NCBI GenBank assembly: GCA_025558075.1
Contig: JAHLKF010000006.1
Location: 1,011,970-1,075,969 of the forward strand
Direction: 5' to 3'
DNA from: Gaertneriomyces semiglobifer
Lineage: Eukaryota; Chytridiomycota; Chytridiomycetes; Spizellomycetales; Spizellomycetaceae
DNA length: 64,000 bases
Part shown: in pieces, positions 21,901 to 32,600 of the stretch
How positions within the stretch are numbered: the first letter of the stretch is position 1
How the letters are laid out: every line of letters begins with the position of its first letter
Notes under the pieces: generated by a model
Seen by the model: only the letters and a program-made list of their open reading frames with translations
The model's database searches: none
Told to the model about the DNA's origin: nothing
Program-made: the position numbers and the translations under genes

Positions 21901-22187
21901 TGGACGACCAATTCCAAGAGATAGAAGGGTTCTACGACCCCACCACGCCGTTTGCGCAATCGTTGAAACGGTTTAGTGTGAGGAACTCGTTAATGTTTGA
22001 GATTCCGACGATGGTGGGACCACCGGTGTTTACGCAGGTGGAGTATGTGGAGATTTGGAATGTGGATAATACGGGACCGGTGAAGGGGGATGAAGCGATG
22101 TGTCGGGTGCCGGATTGTGTGGTGGATTCGAGTATTTCGATTGTTCCGGGTGATCTTGGTGAAGCATGCACTTGTGTCCATGTTTGA
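18902..22187 (+). CDS. type II membrane protein with Thr-Pro-Ser mucin-like stalk and LRR-like ectodomain
   Basis: Predicted exons are 18902-19094, 19155-21205, 21259-21382, 21505-21798 and 21863-22187. The cytosolic N-terminus (~290 residues) contains a duplicated motif, [16 protein letters not shown] and [17 protein letters not shown] Cys cluster ([10 protein letters not shown]) and one hydrophobic segment ([20 protein letters not shown]) follow, then ~300 residues of TPSET/TPSDT repeats and a poly-Pro run. Exons 3-5 encode a Cys-containing, leucine-rich-repeat-like region ([28 protein letters not shown]) ending CTCVHV. The repeat frame stops at 21182-21184, while the frame that splices cleanly to the later exons ([13 protein letters not shown]) is shifted. 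The C/T-rich stretch between them contains no GT, so an indel in the 21001-21110 tract, real or from assembly, is likelier than an intron. Probable surface or cell-wall-spanning sensor; no known family. Confidence 0.6.
20085..21000 (+). repeat. degenerate tandem repeat coding TPS(E/D)TPS stalk
   Basis: Roughly 900 bases of variations on a 9-15 base unit (ACGCCNTCNGANACN) encode a Thr/Pro/Ser/acidic stalk. Such stretches are usually heavily O-mannosylated in fungi. The opposite strand is open for 377 codons as a by-product of the repeat. Confidence 0.85.
21001..21043 (+). repeat. (CCA)n / poly-C microsatellite
   Basis: About 13 CCA triplets run into CCCCCC. The run encodes the poly-Pro at the end of the stalk, and the frame appears to slip in or just after it. 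Confidence 0.85.
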
Positions 22188-22258
22188 AATGTGTGGTCTT
22201 GTGATGGTTTGGGTTGGTCCCGGCAAAGACCATTTTGAAGAGAAGGAAATGACACTCT

Positions 22259-22853
22259 TTAATGAAATTCATTGACGCTATGCCTTACTCTGGCGCCCTT
22301 TGCATTGACCAAGAGCCACTCTTTCAAATCGTTCTTGATGGGTTTCGTACTACCACTACTACTACTACTACTTTTGGTATTTGTTGTATCAGGATCAGGG
22401 AGGAGGGTGGTGGGATAGATGTATGGGATGAGGATGGGATGTGACATTGCGGTGGTGGAAGCGGTTTCTGCGAGGAGGATGAGATGGACATAGTTGAAGC
22501 CGGGTTTCCAATCGCAGGGGACGGGTTCGGAGTACATGATCTGCTTGATCAATCCAAAATCGAATCCCGTATCCACCTATGTGTGTGTTAGCATTTAGAT
22601 CCCGCGGAGTGAAGTATACTATATACATGTACAGATGCATGCATACCTCTATGCGGTTGATGAGAGAGTTGTTGTGCCTGACGACGCCATAGTTCTTGAC
22701 GGACAGGACGAGGGGCACCAATTTCAAGTCTTTGAGACGGGCGGCTTCTTTTGCAATGCGGTCACTCAACTTTTGCTTGCTCTCCTCATCCACCTCCACT
22801 TCCTGCTCTTGTATCTCTTGTGGTGCCTCCCTGTTCTCCGTTGTCGATGCCAT
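22259..22853 (-). CDS. small orphan protein, 174 residues
   Basis: Exons 22853-22647 and 22576-22259 join over a 70-base GTATGC...CATAG intron to give 174 residues. The N-terminal 45 residues are charged and helical (EEVDEE-type runs). The middle, LKLVPLVLSVKNYGVVRHNN and then TGFDFGLIKQIMYSEPVPCDW, looks folded. A Ser tract (from an ACT repeat on the plus strand) precedes a C-terminus DLKEWLLVNAKGARVRH. There is no signal peptide, although a hydrophobic PILIPYIYPTTLL patch is present. I do not recognise the family. The start MASTTENREA was chosen as the first ATG before the charged helix; the frame stays open further upstream. Confidence 0.55.
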
Positions 22854-23604
22854 GGCTTGCTTGCTTGCTTGTATGATGTAGTAGTTATATCTAGTAGATC
22901 TAGTAGATCCTGTTAACACTTTTAACCTTGCCCCAATGTGGCCAAAGTTCCGCCTTCCCCTTCCCGTGACTATCCACATGACTGTCACATGCACTCACAT
23001 GCACTCACCCTTTCGGACAGGGCATGACTGTGCCCCCCCACCCACACGCGTAATAGTTGTTCGTCCGAGTGTGTGTGTGTGCGCACCTGTGCATGTGGGC
23101 ATGTGCTGATGTCGTCTTGCACTGTTGGAAATTGGTTGTTTTGTTAATTTTAATTAATGATAACTACTTTCTAGATATATGATTAACGTTAATAACTCGT
23201 TAATCCGTGTTTTTTCCCAAGGCATTTGCCTCATTTGCCCACGGAACACGTTGGTTGTTGTTGTGGTTGTTGTTAATTGCCCTCGGGGGGCCACGACACG
23301 CGTGTGTGTTATTTTGTGGTGTGTGTGTGTGTGTGTGTGTGCTGCCCCATCTGCTTGCCTTTTGCTTGCATGTGCATGCAATTGCAGTTGCTTGTTCGGC
23401 TACGTAAAACTGGCAATTTGCAATTTGCATGAACAACAGAGCAATTGCTGATCGCTCGCCAGTTGTTGGTTTCCCCGCCCCCTTTTCATCTTGCAGTAGA
23501 GTTCAGTCCCGCCCTTTTCTACCCAAACATATATATATATATATATATATATTATTACAACACTGTAAGGACAACGACGAGAATTCACAAGATACACACG
23601 CAAT
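22854..23604. other. intergenic region with microsatellites
   Basis: Divergent promoters of the small orphan and the MHYT gene lie here. A (GT)11 tract is at 23320-23341 and an (AT)12 tract at 23529-23552. Short direct and inverted runs of TTAATT occur around 23140-23205. No gene is supported. Confidence 0.5.
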
Positions 23605-26600
23605 ATGGCGAATGATGAGGGTGAACGGCTGCAGATCACTTGGTTCGCGCCTTGGATCGTGTCAAGCTACTTTGTCTCCACCGCTGGCGCTTGGGTTGCC
23701 CTCGAACTCTTTCGTATCAGATCCTCCAATCGTGGCGTCTTCAATTGGTTCCTCCTCATCCTCGCTTCCGCCGTCTTTGGGGCCATTGCCGTCTTTACCA
23801 TGCATTTCATCGGCATGGCTGCTTACGAACTCCATTCCTCCGTCGGCGTCTATTCTGTCAGATTCGTCGTCAGAGGCGGCATCATTTCTTTGATTGATGC
23901 CGTGTTGTGTGTCTGTGTCGGTGGATACATTGTCGGTGGGGTCGATCATTTACGGCTGACAAGGCTCATCGCAGGCGGCTCCTGTGCCGCCTTTGGCATC
24001 TGTCTTATGGTGAGTAGGGTCCATTCTCGTTCGAGCGACAGCGAGACGGAGGATGACAGTCTTCTGAAGGAAGATGAGGATGATCCAGCGATGCGATAGC
24101 GAGTTATCCGAGCGATAGCGAGGATTTTCTTTGTGAGCGATAGCGAGGATGTGGATGAGTGGATGGGTATATTCTGAGAATGAGTGGAGTATTCTGCGAA
24201 TGATTGGATGAGACTGATCAGAGACTGATCAGAGGGAGAACATTCTGAGAATATGAGAAGAGTATTAGCCATGGGAAGATCTGGGAATATATATTATAGT
24301 ACTCGATTTACATCACAAAAACACTAACACATGATTCACAGCACTTTACGGCGATGAAGGCGATGGAAAAGGCGATGCAGGTACGGATTACGTGGATGCC
24401 CGGCATGGTGTTTCTGTCGTGCCTGATCGCCCTCGTCGCGACGTGCACCGCCTTTACCGTCTTCTTCCGGCTTCGCGCCCTCTGGCAAAACAGCTTTTGG
24501 AAACAGCTCGGATGCGCCATGCTCCTCGCCGGCGCCATCTGCTCCATGCACTACACCGGCATGCACGCCGCAGAATACATCCTCGATCCCTCCGTCCAAC
24601 CCATCCCCGCCTTTGACGTCGCCAGCATCCTGCGCATCGTCGTCGTCTGCTGCGGCGTCTGTGGCCTCCTGATCCTCTTTCTCCTCGGCATTCGCATACG
24701 CAACTATTACTTTTCCCACTCTCGCAAAAGCGGCGTCATCCTCGCCGCCCTCCTTTTGGATTCCCAAGGCCATGTCCTCGTCGACAGCGAAGGGCGTCTA
24801 CCCTCTCGCCAAGTCCTCGGTCATTTCGACATTAACCCCATGCGACCCATGTCGCACCCCGCTCTGCTCTGGCTTCTCAAAGCCTCGTCCGCATGGGACA
24901 CGATGCACTCCCTCGCCCTGGCTTTTAAAAAGAACCCGCTGCGCATCCATAAACTCTTGCAAGACATTCTTTCCAACGACACACCTGCGCCATCGCCTTA
25001 CCTCCGACTGGCCCTCATCAGCCAAGTCATTGCGTTATCGACCACCCTCGGTATCCCCTTTGATGCCATGGGCGTCGTCCACGATACACTCATCGAAGGC
25101 CGAAACGGATGGGTCGCACTGGTGGTCGACCACATATCAGACGCTCGGGCGTCGGAACTGGCTGCCAAGGGGTTTCGATGGACGAACCCACAGCACGTCT
25201 TGCGTGTCGTGTCGAGTCATTTACGTGTCTCGACTAGCGTGATGCGGGGTGTGATTTCGGGAGTGCCAGATGTAGTAGCGACGCGGAGACGAGCGATGAA
25301 AGGAGGCTTGTATGTCGGTGTTTTGGTCGTGCAACCGACGTTGCATGGGTTCCGAATCATGACTCCAGCGCGGGACCGAACGATGGTGCCGTGTGTAGAG
25401 ACGAGTCCGATTGCGTTTACGGCGATGAAAGAGCATTGGGGAGGGATAGAGGGGTTTGTGAAGCCGGTGTTGTGTGGTGCGGGGATGGAGATGGCGGATT
25501 TTGTGGCGGGGAGTGAGATTGTGAGTGCGTTGACGCGGTGTGGGGTGAGTGTTGCGAGTGGAGGTGGTGGGGTGTTGGGTGTGGAGACGTTGGGGATGGC
25601 GAAAGAGGTGTTGGTGTTGCATCGGGAACGACCCATCTCCTTGTTATCCGCTACATCCTCTCCTTGCAATGGTGCTAATGGTGGGAATGGGAATGCTGTG
25701 GATGCACAGAGAGAGGGGTACCCACTTGCATCCCTCGTCCCGTTTTCAACACACGTCATGAAATCGCCGACGTCGCCGGATATGGATGTGTTGATGATGA
25801 CGAAATTTGTGAAGCCGGATGAAAAGTTCACGCCGCCTGCGGGGTTTACGATGGTGGATTTGGAGGTGTGGGAGGCGGTGGGGTATTGGCGGGTGTTTGG
25901 GGAGGTGGTGAGGGCAGTGGTGCGGGGGGAAGTGAGGAGTGTGGGAGGGTGTGTGTCGAGACAGGCTGTGGGGTCTCTGGATGATGATGAGAATGGATCT
26001 GCACTAAGACGCGAGAGTGAGCGGACTGTGGTTGTTGATGTGAATCTTGTTGGAGATGAGAAAACAAAGGAAACGAAAGTGGGGAAACGGGGGAGGGTTG
26101 CGAGTGGGTGTTATGAAACTGCGTGTGAGAATGAGGGTGTGAACGACACTGAAAAGAATGAAAAGGAGAGTGAGGATCATGTTGTTCTGGATGTGAATGA
26201 GTTTTTGGCGTTAGGCCCACCACCACCCTCTCAACCTGCCCTTACAACTCCTACTACTACTACTACTACACCTACTACTACTGCTAGTGATACCGACTCT
26301 GAGATGGGTGAGAGTGGAACTGGTCAGAACCGCAAACGGAGGGAGAGGTATACTTCACTCCTCCCACGATTGTTTTCGGTTTCGAGGATGGCAAGTCATA
26401 ATGGAGGGACTGGTGTGAGAGGTGTGAGAGGGAGGAGTGAGGGGTTGGTGGGTGTTCCCCTTGTTTCCATGGCGGGGTTCGATAAAGAAACGGAAAATGA
26501 AAATGGGAATGGGGATGAGAATGAAATTGGGAATGGGAATGAGAGTGCGGGTGGTGGTGGTGGTGGTGGTGGTGGTGGTGGGGGGAAGGATGTGAAGGAG

Positions 26601-26735
26601 TTGTGGAATGGAGTGAGGTGGATACGGTTGTTTGTTAATCGGGGGTTGGTGAATGGTGTCAATGGTGTGAATGGTATTACCGGTAGTGGGAGTGGGAATG
26701 GTGTTACTGGGAGTGGGGTTGTTAGTCCAATGTGA
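23605..26735 (+). CDS. MHYT-domain seven-helix membrane sensor with long cytosolic tail
   Basis: Exons 23605-24009 and 24342-26735 join to 932 residues. The first ~240 residues form a seven-helix MHYT domain with its three motifs: MHFIGMAAY (~66), MHFTAMKAM (~135, split exactly by the intron) and MHYTGMHAAEY (~204). In bacteria MHYT domains sit before GGDEF/EAL or kinase modules and are proposed to sense O2, CO or NO through bound copper. Here a ~400-residue soluble region follows (DSQGHVLVDSEGRLPSRQVL onward), which I do not recognise. Then comes a low-complexity tail with Thr runs, Asn/Glu-rich repeats and poly-Gly (26549-26584). No GGDEF, EAL or kinase motif is visible. Similar MHYT proteins with long tails are known in other fungi. 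Confidence 0.85.
24010..24341 (+). other. long repeat-bearing intron of MHYT gene
   Basis: At 332 bases this is the longest intron in the window. It opens GTGAGTAGG and closes ATTCACAG. Inside are three copies of a GAGCGATAGCGAG-like motif (about 24091-24148) and paired ACTGATCAGAG and ATTCTGAGAAT motifs. Confidence 0.7.
26549..26584 (+). repeat. (GGT)n tract, coding poly-Gly
   Basis: An in-frame GGT repeat in the tail of the MHYT protein encodes a run of about 12 glycines. Confidence 0.85.
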
Positions 26736-27346
26736 GAAAGGCGTATGTGAGAAAGGCGTATAGGGTTGGCGTATGTTGGTGTGGGACGTTTGTATACCTA
26801 TTTTCTTTATGGTTTTGTTGTTTTTTCATATGTAGATATGGATTTTTTCTTTGATGGTGTATGTAGATGTGAAGGTGGGGACTGTCGTTGTGGTACGGGA
26901 GGGATTATGTTGCTTTTGAACGTTTTAATATACCGATGATTATATAAGGATATTGTTTGAGTGGTGGGTTGTATTATTGCTTTGCACTTATGTGAGTCTT
27001 ATTTATTTGGGTGTATATATACATGTGTGTGTGTGTGTGTTGTGTGCGTGTGTGTGTGTGTGTGTGCGAGGGATAGGTAGTGCTTTGTGATGTGTGTGGG
27101 TTTCGGAGGGGTTGATTTTGGGTGAGAATGTTGAGAGTGGTATGAGTGTTATGAGAGGATTGGGTTCTGTGTTTTTGATGTGGTATTCGCCGGGACATAT
27201 CATTGCGTATGTTTTAAGTGTATGTCCGTGTGAAGAGGATGCGATTTCACGTGTTGAATTACTCTGGTTTGATGTTTTATGTGTGTGTGGGTGTCGAGTT
27301 GGGGGAGGGGAAAGAGATGGGGGAGATTTTTGTTGTGTTTGTTTAT
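26736..27346. other. convergent intergenic region with (TG)n tract
   Basis: This lies between the MHYT gene (+) and the FHA gene (-). A TG microsatellite with one interruption spans 27024-27066. The rest is G/T-rich and without a supported gene. Confidence 0.5.
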
Positions 27347-28688
27347 TTATTGGTCGCCGGTAAGCGTGCGTACCCCACTCAACCCCGACACGACACTATT
27401 GACACTCGCGATTGTCGTGTCTGTCGTATTCGTGGTTTCGGAGGAGGTTGAGAGTGTGAGTCTTTGTCTATCTCTTTGGTGAGTGGCGGATTCTTCTGTT
27501 GATGATGACTGCGGTTGTGTGTCTGACGTCTGATTATTGAGTGATGTGGTGGAGGTGGTCATAGGACCAGAGATAGCGTCCTTAGTATCGCTTACACTGT
27601 GATACGTCATACCATCAAAAGGCGGTGCCAGACCATGTAAGAGACTCTGATGTCGACTCCGTATACTCGAAGCCGGTGACGAAGCCGTAGAAAGCGTTGA
27701 CGGGGTATTAATATTCGTAGACGAAAGGGAGGAGAACAGGCCGCCCATTCCCATTCCCATGTTGGAAGTTGGGGAGACGACGTTAGTGGGGAGAGCGGTG
27801 TCGGCGCGGGGGAGGGATGGACGGTGGGATGGGATTGTGGAATCGTGGGGTGTGGGTGATGTGTTTGTGGTGGTTGTTGTTGTTGTGGGATCGACGGGTG
27901 GGAGGGATGGGGGGGTGGTGGTGGAGTGGTGGTAGGCGAGTTCTTTGAGTTTTTTGAGAGGATGGTCCAGACCTTCGGTGAGAGATGTCCAGATGTATCT
28001 GTATTCAGCGTCGACGGAGGCGAGGACTTGGGGGTGCAGTGAGAAATCTCTTTATTGTTTGTTTTGGTTGATTAGCGATTTGTTGAACAGATTGAGGGGG
28101 TTTTTTTTTGAGGACTTACATGTATTCTCTGTCTTTTTCGTGTTCTTTTTCACGCCAGTAGGCGTTTTTTTCGTGGATGCTTTCCAGCGAGGACGTGGTC
28201 GTTTGTGGATCCAAATGCTGCAACGACTCTTGCAACTGATGTTGCGGAAAAAACGTTTGTTGTTGTTGTTGGTAGTGAGGATGGCGATAGTGTCCCGCCG
28301 CCGAAGAAGACGGCGAAAGGACGAGTTTGACAATAACAGCGTTATGTATGACCCCATTGACTTCACAGTCCTCGCCCAATCGGATCACGTCCCCATCGCA
28401 TAACTCGGTTTTGGCACTCTCAACACCTTGTGGACTGAGTCTGCGGGAATTGACAAATGTGCCGCTGGAGGATTTGGTGTCTTGGATCCAGAGTTTGCCG
28501 TCGGTGTACCCCATGATAGCGTGTTGGCGGGACACGACTTTTGAGGAGAATTTGAGGGAGCTGGGGGAGGGGGGTGAGCTGGACAGTGTGCGTCCTACGG
28601 GGAGGGGGAGAAAGGAGAGTGGGATCTGGCGGGCGTTGGATGGGAGGGAGTTGAGGGGGACGAGGGAGATGGTTGCGGGTTGTGACAT
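27347..28688 (-). CDS. FHA-domain protein with Ser/Thr-rich tail
   Basis: Exons 28688-28120 and 28049-27347 join over a 70-base intron (GTAAGT...TAAAG) to 423 residues. The N-terminal FHA domain (~1-120) has VGRTL, SRQHAIM (the Ser-Arg/His phosphothreonine loop), TKSSSGTFVN and GDVIRLGED. This resembles the FHA of SLMAP, Far9/10 and Dma proteins more than Rad53. A Gln-rich stretch and a charged helix (HEKNAYWREKEHEKDREY) follow, then EYRYIWTSLTEGLDHPLKKL and a ~200-residue Ser/Thr/Pro-rich tail. No RING finger, coiled coil or C-terminal membrane anchor is apparent, so it is neither a clear Dma nor a clear SLMAP orthologue. It probably recognises phosphothreonine in a signalling complex. The nearest acceptor gives a stop, so TAAAG (28050-28054) was chosen. 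Confidence 0.8.
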
Positions 28689-29603
28689 TACTTTGAGTTT
28701 GTATGGTGGTCTTAATAGCCCACCTCTTTGGCGTAATCGCAGAAGGCTTCAGATCAGGTTTCTTGCCAAACGAGATAATTCTGATACACAGAAGTTTCGA
28801 TCAAGCAGATGAGAGAAAGAATATGCACCCCGCAAAAAAATAAAGTTTTCTATGCAACCCCCTGCAGTTCCAAAGGGTCGTCATTCAACGCAAGTTTTCA
28901 AATCCCCCCAAAATAAACGCGTCGAGATTTTGCAGAGCGGAGTTTCTCAAATTCCAACTGTGACAAAAATGTCCGCACGCGTTTCTGTTGAAAGTGTCCG
29001 AACGCAACCTTGAAAGAAACCTTGTAGCATTAGGCGGTTCTTCGGGTTAAAAAAATTAGGGATTCCCTCCCTACCAGGCTCCCACTCTAAGGTTGTGTTC
29101 TAGAAGTTCACTCACTGTGTAGTCATAGATCTTTTAGTAAGTCGTGGAGGTTCCGACTTTGGCATCATCATCCAGACCGGCCCCTGGTTTTTCTTTGGCT
29201 CATCCGTGCCAAAACGATTGTTCTACACACAGATTGTATTCACACTTGGGGGACCCAGAGCTGAGAGTGTTTGGACGGCTTACATAGTCATACAAACTCC
29301 GAAACTCCGCTGGCGGGGGGGGAAATGCTGAACCTTTGGGTTATGGGGAGATAATTTTTTTGGACCTTGAGCGACGTTGGATTTTGTTAGAAGAGAGGAA
29401 AAGACAGTTGTGAAAGTGTGACAGAAGTGATAGCAAGATATTTACGAGACGTTGGAGAGAAAGTTGGTTTTTATATAAGGATTTAGTGAGGTTTATTGGA
29501 AGACGACGAAATTGCTTTCTGATTGTTAAGAATACCATTTTGGGGAACCTCGTTTCAACGAACGAATTTGGAAACGGTTAACGCAGTAACGAAGGTCACC
29601 ACC
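28689..29603. other. intergenic region, divergent promoters FHA protein / CLASP
   Basis: About 0.9 kb of non-coding sequence with several poly-A/T runs and no open frame of note. It should contain the promoters of both flanking genes. Confidence 0.45.
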
Positions 29604-32600
29604 ATGATGACAATATCGGAAACCGCGGATAAGTCCGAGTTTGTCAATGTGACCGAGAAAGGGCAGGAGCTGATTGGTGCCTGCAAGACCAATGGTAAAG
29701 TGACCCGATCAGGATGTGTGCTTTTTTGTCTGGTCACTGCTGATGGGGCCTTCTTTTAACATGTGTAGATTACGGGAAACAAATTAGTGCACTGAAAGTG
29801 CTCGAAGCCGGCATCTTTGACCGGAAAGTGGACCCCTTTGAATTCCTGCGTGTAAGTAGCGGTGAACTGTTCAGAGGGGCGCAACTGAGGGTTGACCGTT
29901 TCTCCGTCGTTTTTAGCCCGAGTTGTTTACCGAGCTTGTGAATGTATTGCCTCACGGCATCCAAAACCCGTTGTTAAAAGTCGCTTCGGTTTTTATGCTC
30001 TTCGTCCAACAATTGATTGGATTGGTGATTTTCAATGCGTCTGCTGCTCAGTTGCTTTCTTTCGCATCGAGTATTCTTCCGGCGTTGTTTGGATGGTTGC
30101 CGTTTAAGAGGGATGCTCGTGTTGCTCGGTAAGTGCTTGTGGCGCTCTCCAGCGTTCGGATCCGGTTATGCAGGTAGGATTGTACTGATCACTGTCCCTG
30201 TTGCTTGTTGTGTTTCTCGACAGGCTTGCTGCTAAGGTCCTGGCAGTGTTTTACGTCAATGCTGCTGCCTCCATAGAGCATTTGCCTGAGGCTGAACGTT
30301 CCGCGCGACTGCAAGTCATGAATGTCATTTTGGCAGATATCTCAGAAAAAGGATTGCAGAGCTCCGACCAGATGGCGAGGGATACCGTACGTGTTATTAA
30401 AGTGTGAGCGACTCGTGTAATCTGTGGTTTCGATTGACTGGTGTATCCCTTTAGGCTCTTGATTTTTACACTACTGTCACCATGAATGTTCCACAGTTTG
30501 ATGTTTTGCCATTTGTGCAGTACTTGTTCAAGTTCATGGAAGATGAGACGTCGGGTGAGAGCCTGAAACGACAAACGGCGGCCACGTTTGCTGTAGTTTA
30601 CAAGTAAGTTTCTGACACTCATGTTCATGTGGTGAGAGTTGTGCGTACTAACTGACTGGGTTGGTTTGAACAGTGCTCGTCCTGCACATCGTGATTTGTT
30701 GGCTGCCCGGCTTTGGAAGCTACCGTTGGCAGTACAAACGAGGGTTTTGCAAGCCCTTAAGGAGGAAGGACATGTGATTGAGCGTCCTGATATGCAAGCT
30801 CTCGCTCAGGATGGTGAAAGTGTGACCTCCCGTGAACATGTTACGGTTGAGGACGCCCATCGCCAAGCTCGTCGTCAATCCCGTTCTGGTGACTCCGTCA
30901 AACGCGAAACTCAGGGTGTGGTCGCTGCCGGAGTATCTAATGGCCACCATGGTCCTGTTGAACCCGTGAAGGTTGACACTCAGGCGCCTGCTGGTGTACC
31001 GGTAAGTGTTGGGCGTTCCTTTTTCTTACGCAACCAAGTGCTGGTCTTGATGTGATTGATGCGTTTAGCGCACGGCTTCTGGCGCTGCTGATATTTTGAA
31101 ACCTGCCGTTGTTGAAACCTTTGTGGCTGCTTTCGAAGGTCCCGAGACCGAAGAGAACTGGCAGGCCCGCGAGGCTGCACTTAAACTGCTTAGGGAACAG
31201 TTGAATGGCAAGAAGGACCTCCCTGCCACACTCCTCAAGCCGCTTGTTGAGCCTATTACCAGAACGGTAAATGCATCGTGCGGTGATGTATGACGAGGGC
31301 GCTAAACTTATTCGTGGGTGTAGATGCACAGTCTTCGCACAGCTTTATCTTTGGCAGCTTTTACTACCGCCAATTCGGTTATCAATGCTAGTGGCCCACG
31401 TATGGAGCCTTTTGTCGAAGCTATGGCTTCGAACAGTTTCAAGCAGACATCGTGTACCAAGAAGCTCATTTCTGCCGCTGCGGAAACCACTTTGATGACG
31501 TTGATCACTGAGGGACCTGCCTCGCTTCGGTTTCTGAATCTGAGTGTCACGGGTATCAGTGATAAAAATGCAACCTCTCGCGCCGTCGCGGCGAATGTGT
31601 TGAAGATGATGGTGACTTGTGATCATCAGAAGACGGTTGTTGCTGGCAATCTGGCGCCGTTTATGGATGCGTTGAAAAAAGCGCTTCAGGATGCAAATGC
31701 CAGTGTTCGCGAAACTTCTCGTGGCACGTTTACTATATTCAGAGAACTTTACCCCGATCAGGCCAACAGGTACAATCTTTGCATTCTTAGGTAAAAATGA
31801 TGAGACATTGGTACTCATCGTTTTGGCGACTTTGATAGTTTATACGCTTTGTTGGACGCCGCAACCAAGAGAGCTATCGATCGGACAAAAGCGTCTGCCC
31901 CCGCTACGTCCAAGACCACTCGACCCTCTTTGAAAGCTGTTATGGCTGCAAAGAAGGCTGCCGCCGCGCAGAAAGTAGAACCTACCGGTTCTCGTTCGAT
32001 TACTTTTCCTGTTGCTGTGGAGTTTTCGGCTCCACGCACGCTCACCGCTCCTTCCTCCCCGGATGCGAAAGCAGCCTTCTCCAATGATGAACCTCGTGTT
32101 CATGTGGATGATGACAAGGAGTCAATGGATGTTGATGAACATCGCACTTCCACGTCCGATCTAACTGCCAGCCCTGTCGCCACTGCTGGTAATTCCCCCA
32201 TCGAGGTTTCCGCGGCACCCTCCGCTGCTCCTGCGTTGGAGCCAACTCAACCGTGTACGCCGCGTTCCGGGTCTGTTTCTTCCAGCCGCAACAGGCGCGC
32301 GTCCCGGACTTTTACGACTGAGTCGGATTCATGTCCACCTTCGCCAGTTGTCCGCTCACGCAATGGCAAGATGGAGAATTCCTCTGATGCTCTTGGTCCT
32401 TCCGTCACCGCGTCGTATTCCTCTACGCCGGTCGCTCGCTCCCATGACATGACAAAGAATACTTTTGCACCTACGCCTTCAACATCCCCGTTTTCTAGTC
32501 ACATGGGTTCCGATGTGATGGATCGCCTGACACCCTCCGCAATGGATACACGAGGTACTACTCCTCGCACAGCCGATAGGAGTGCACAGAATATGAGCAT

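Noticed and set aside
25217..25831. 204-codon minus-strand frame under the MHYT gene
   Set aside because: Lies fully antisense to a well-supported coding region and has no recognisable motif.
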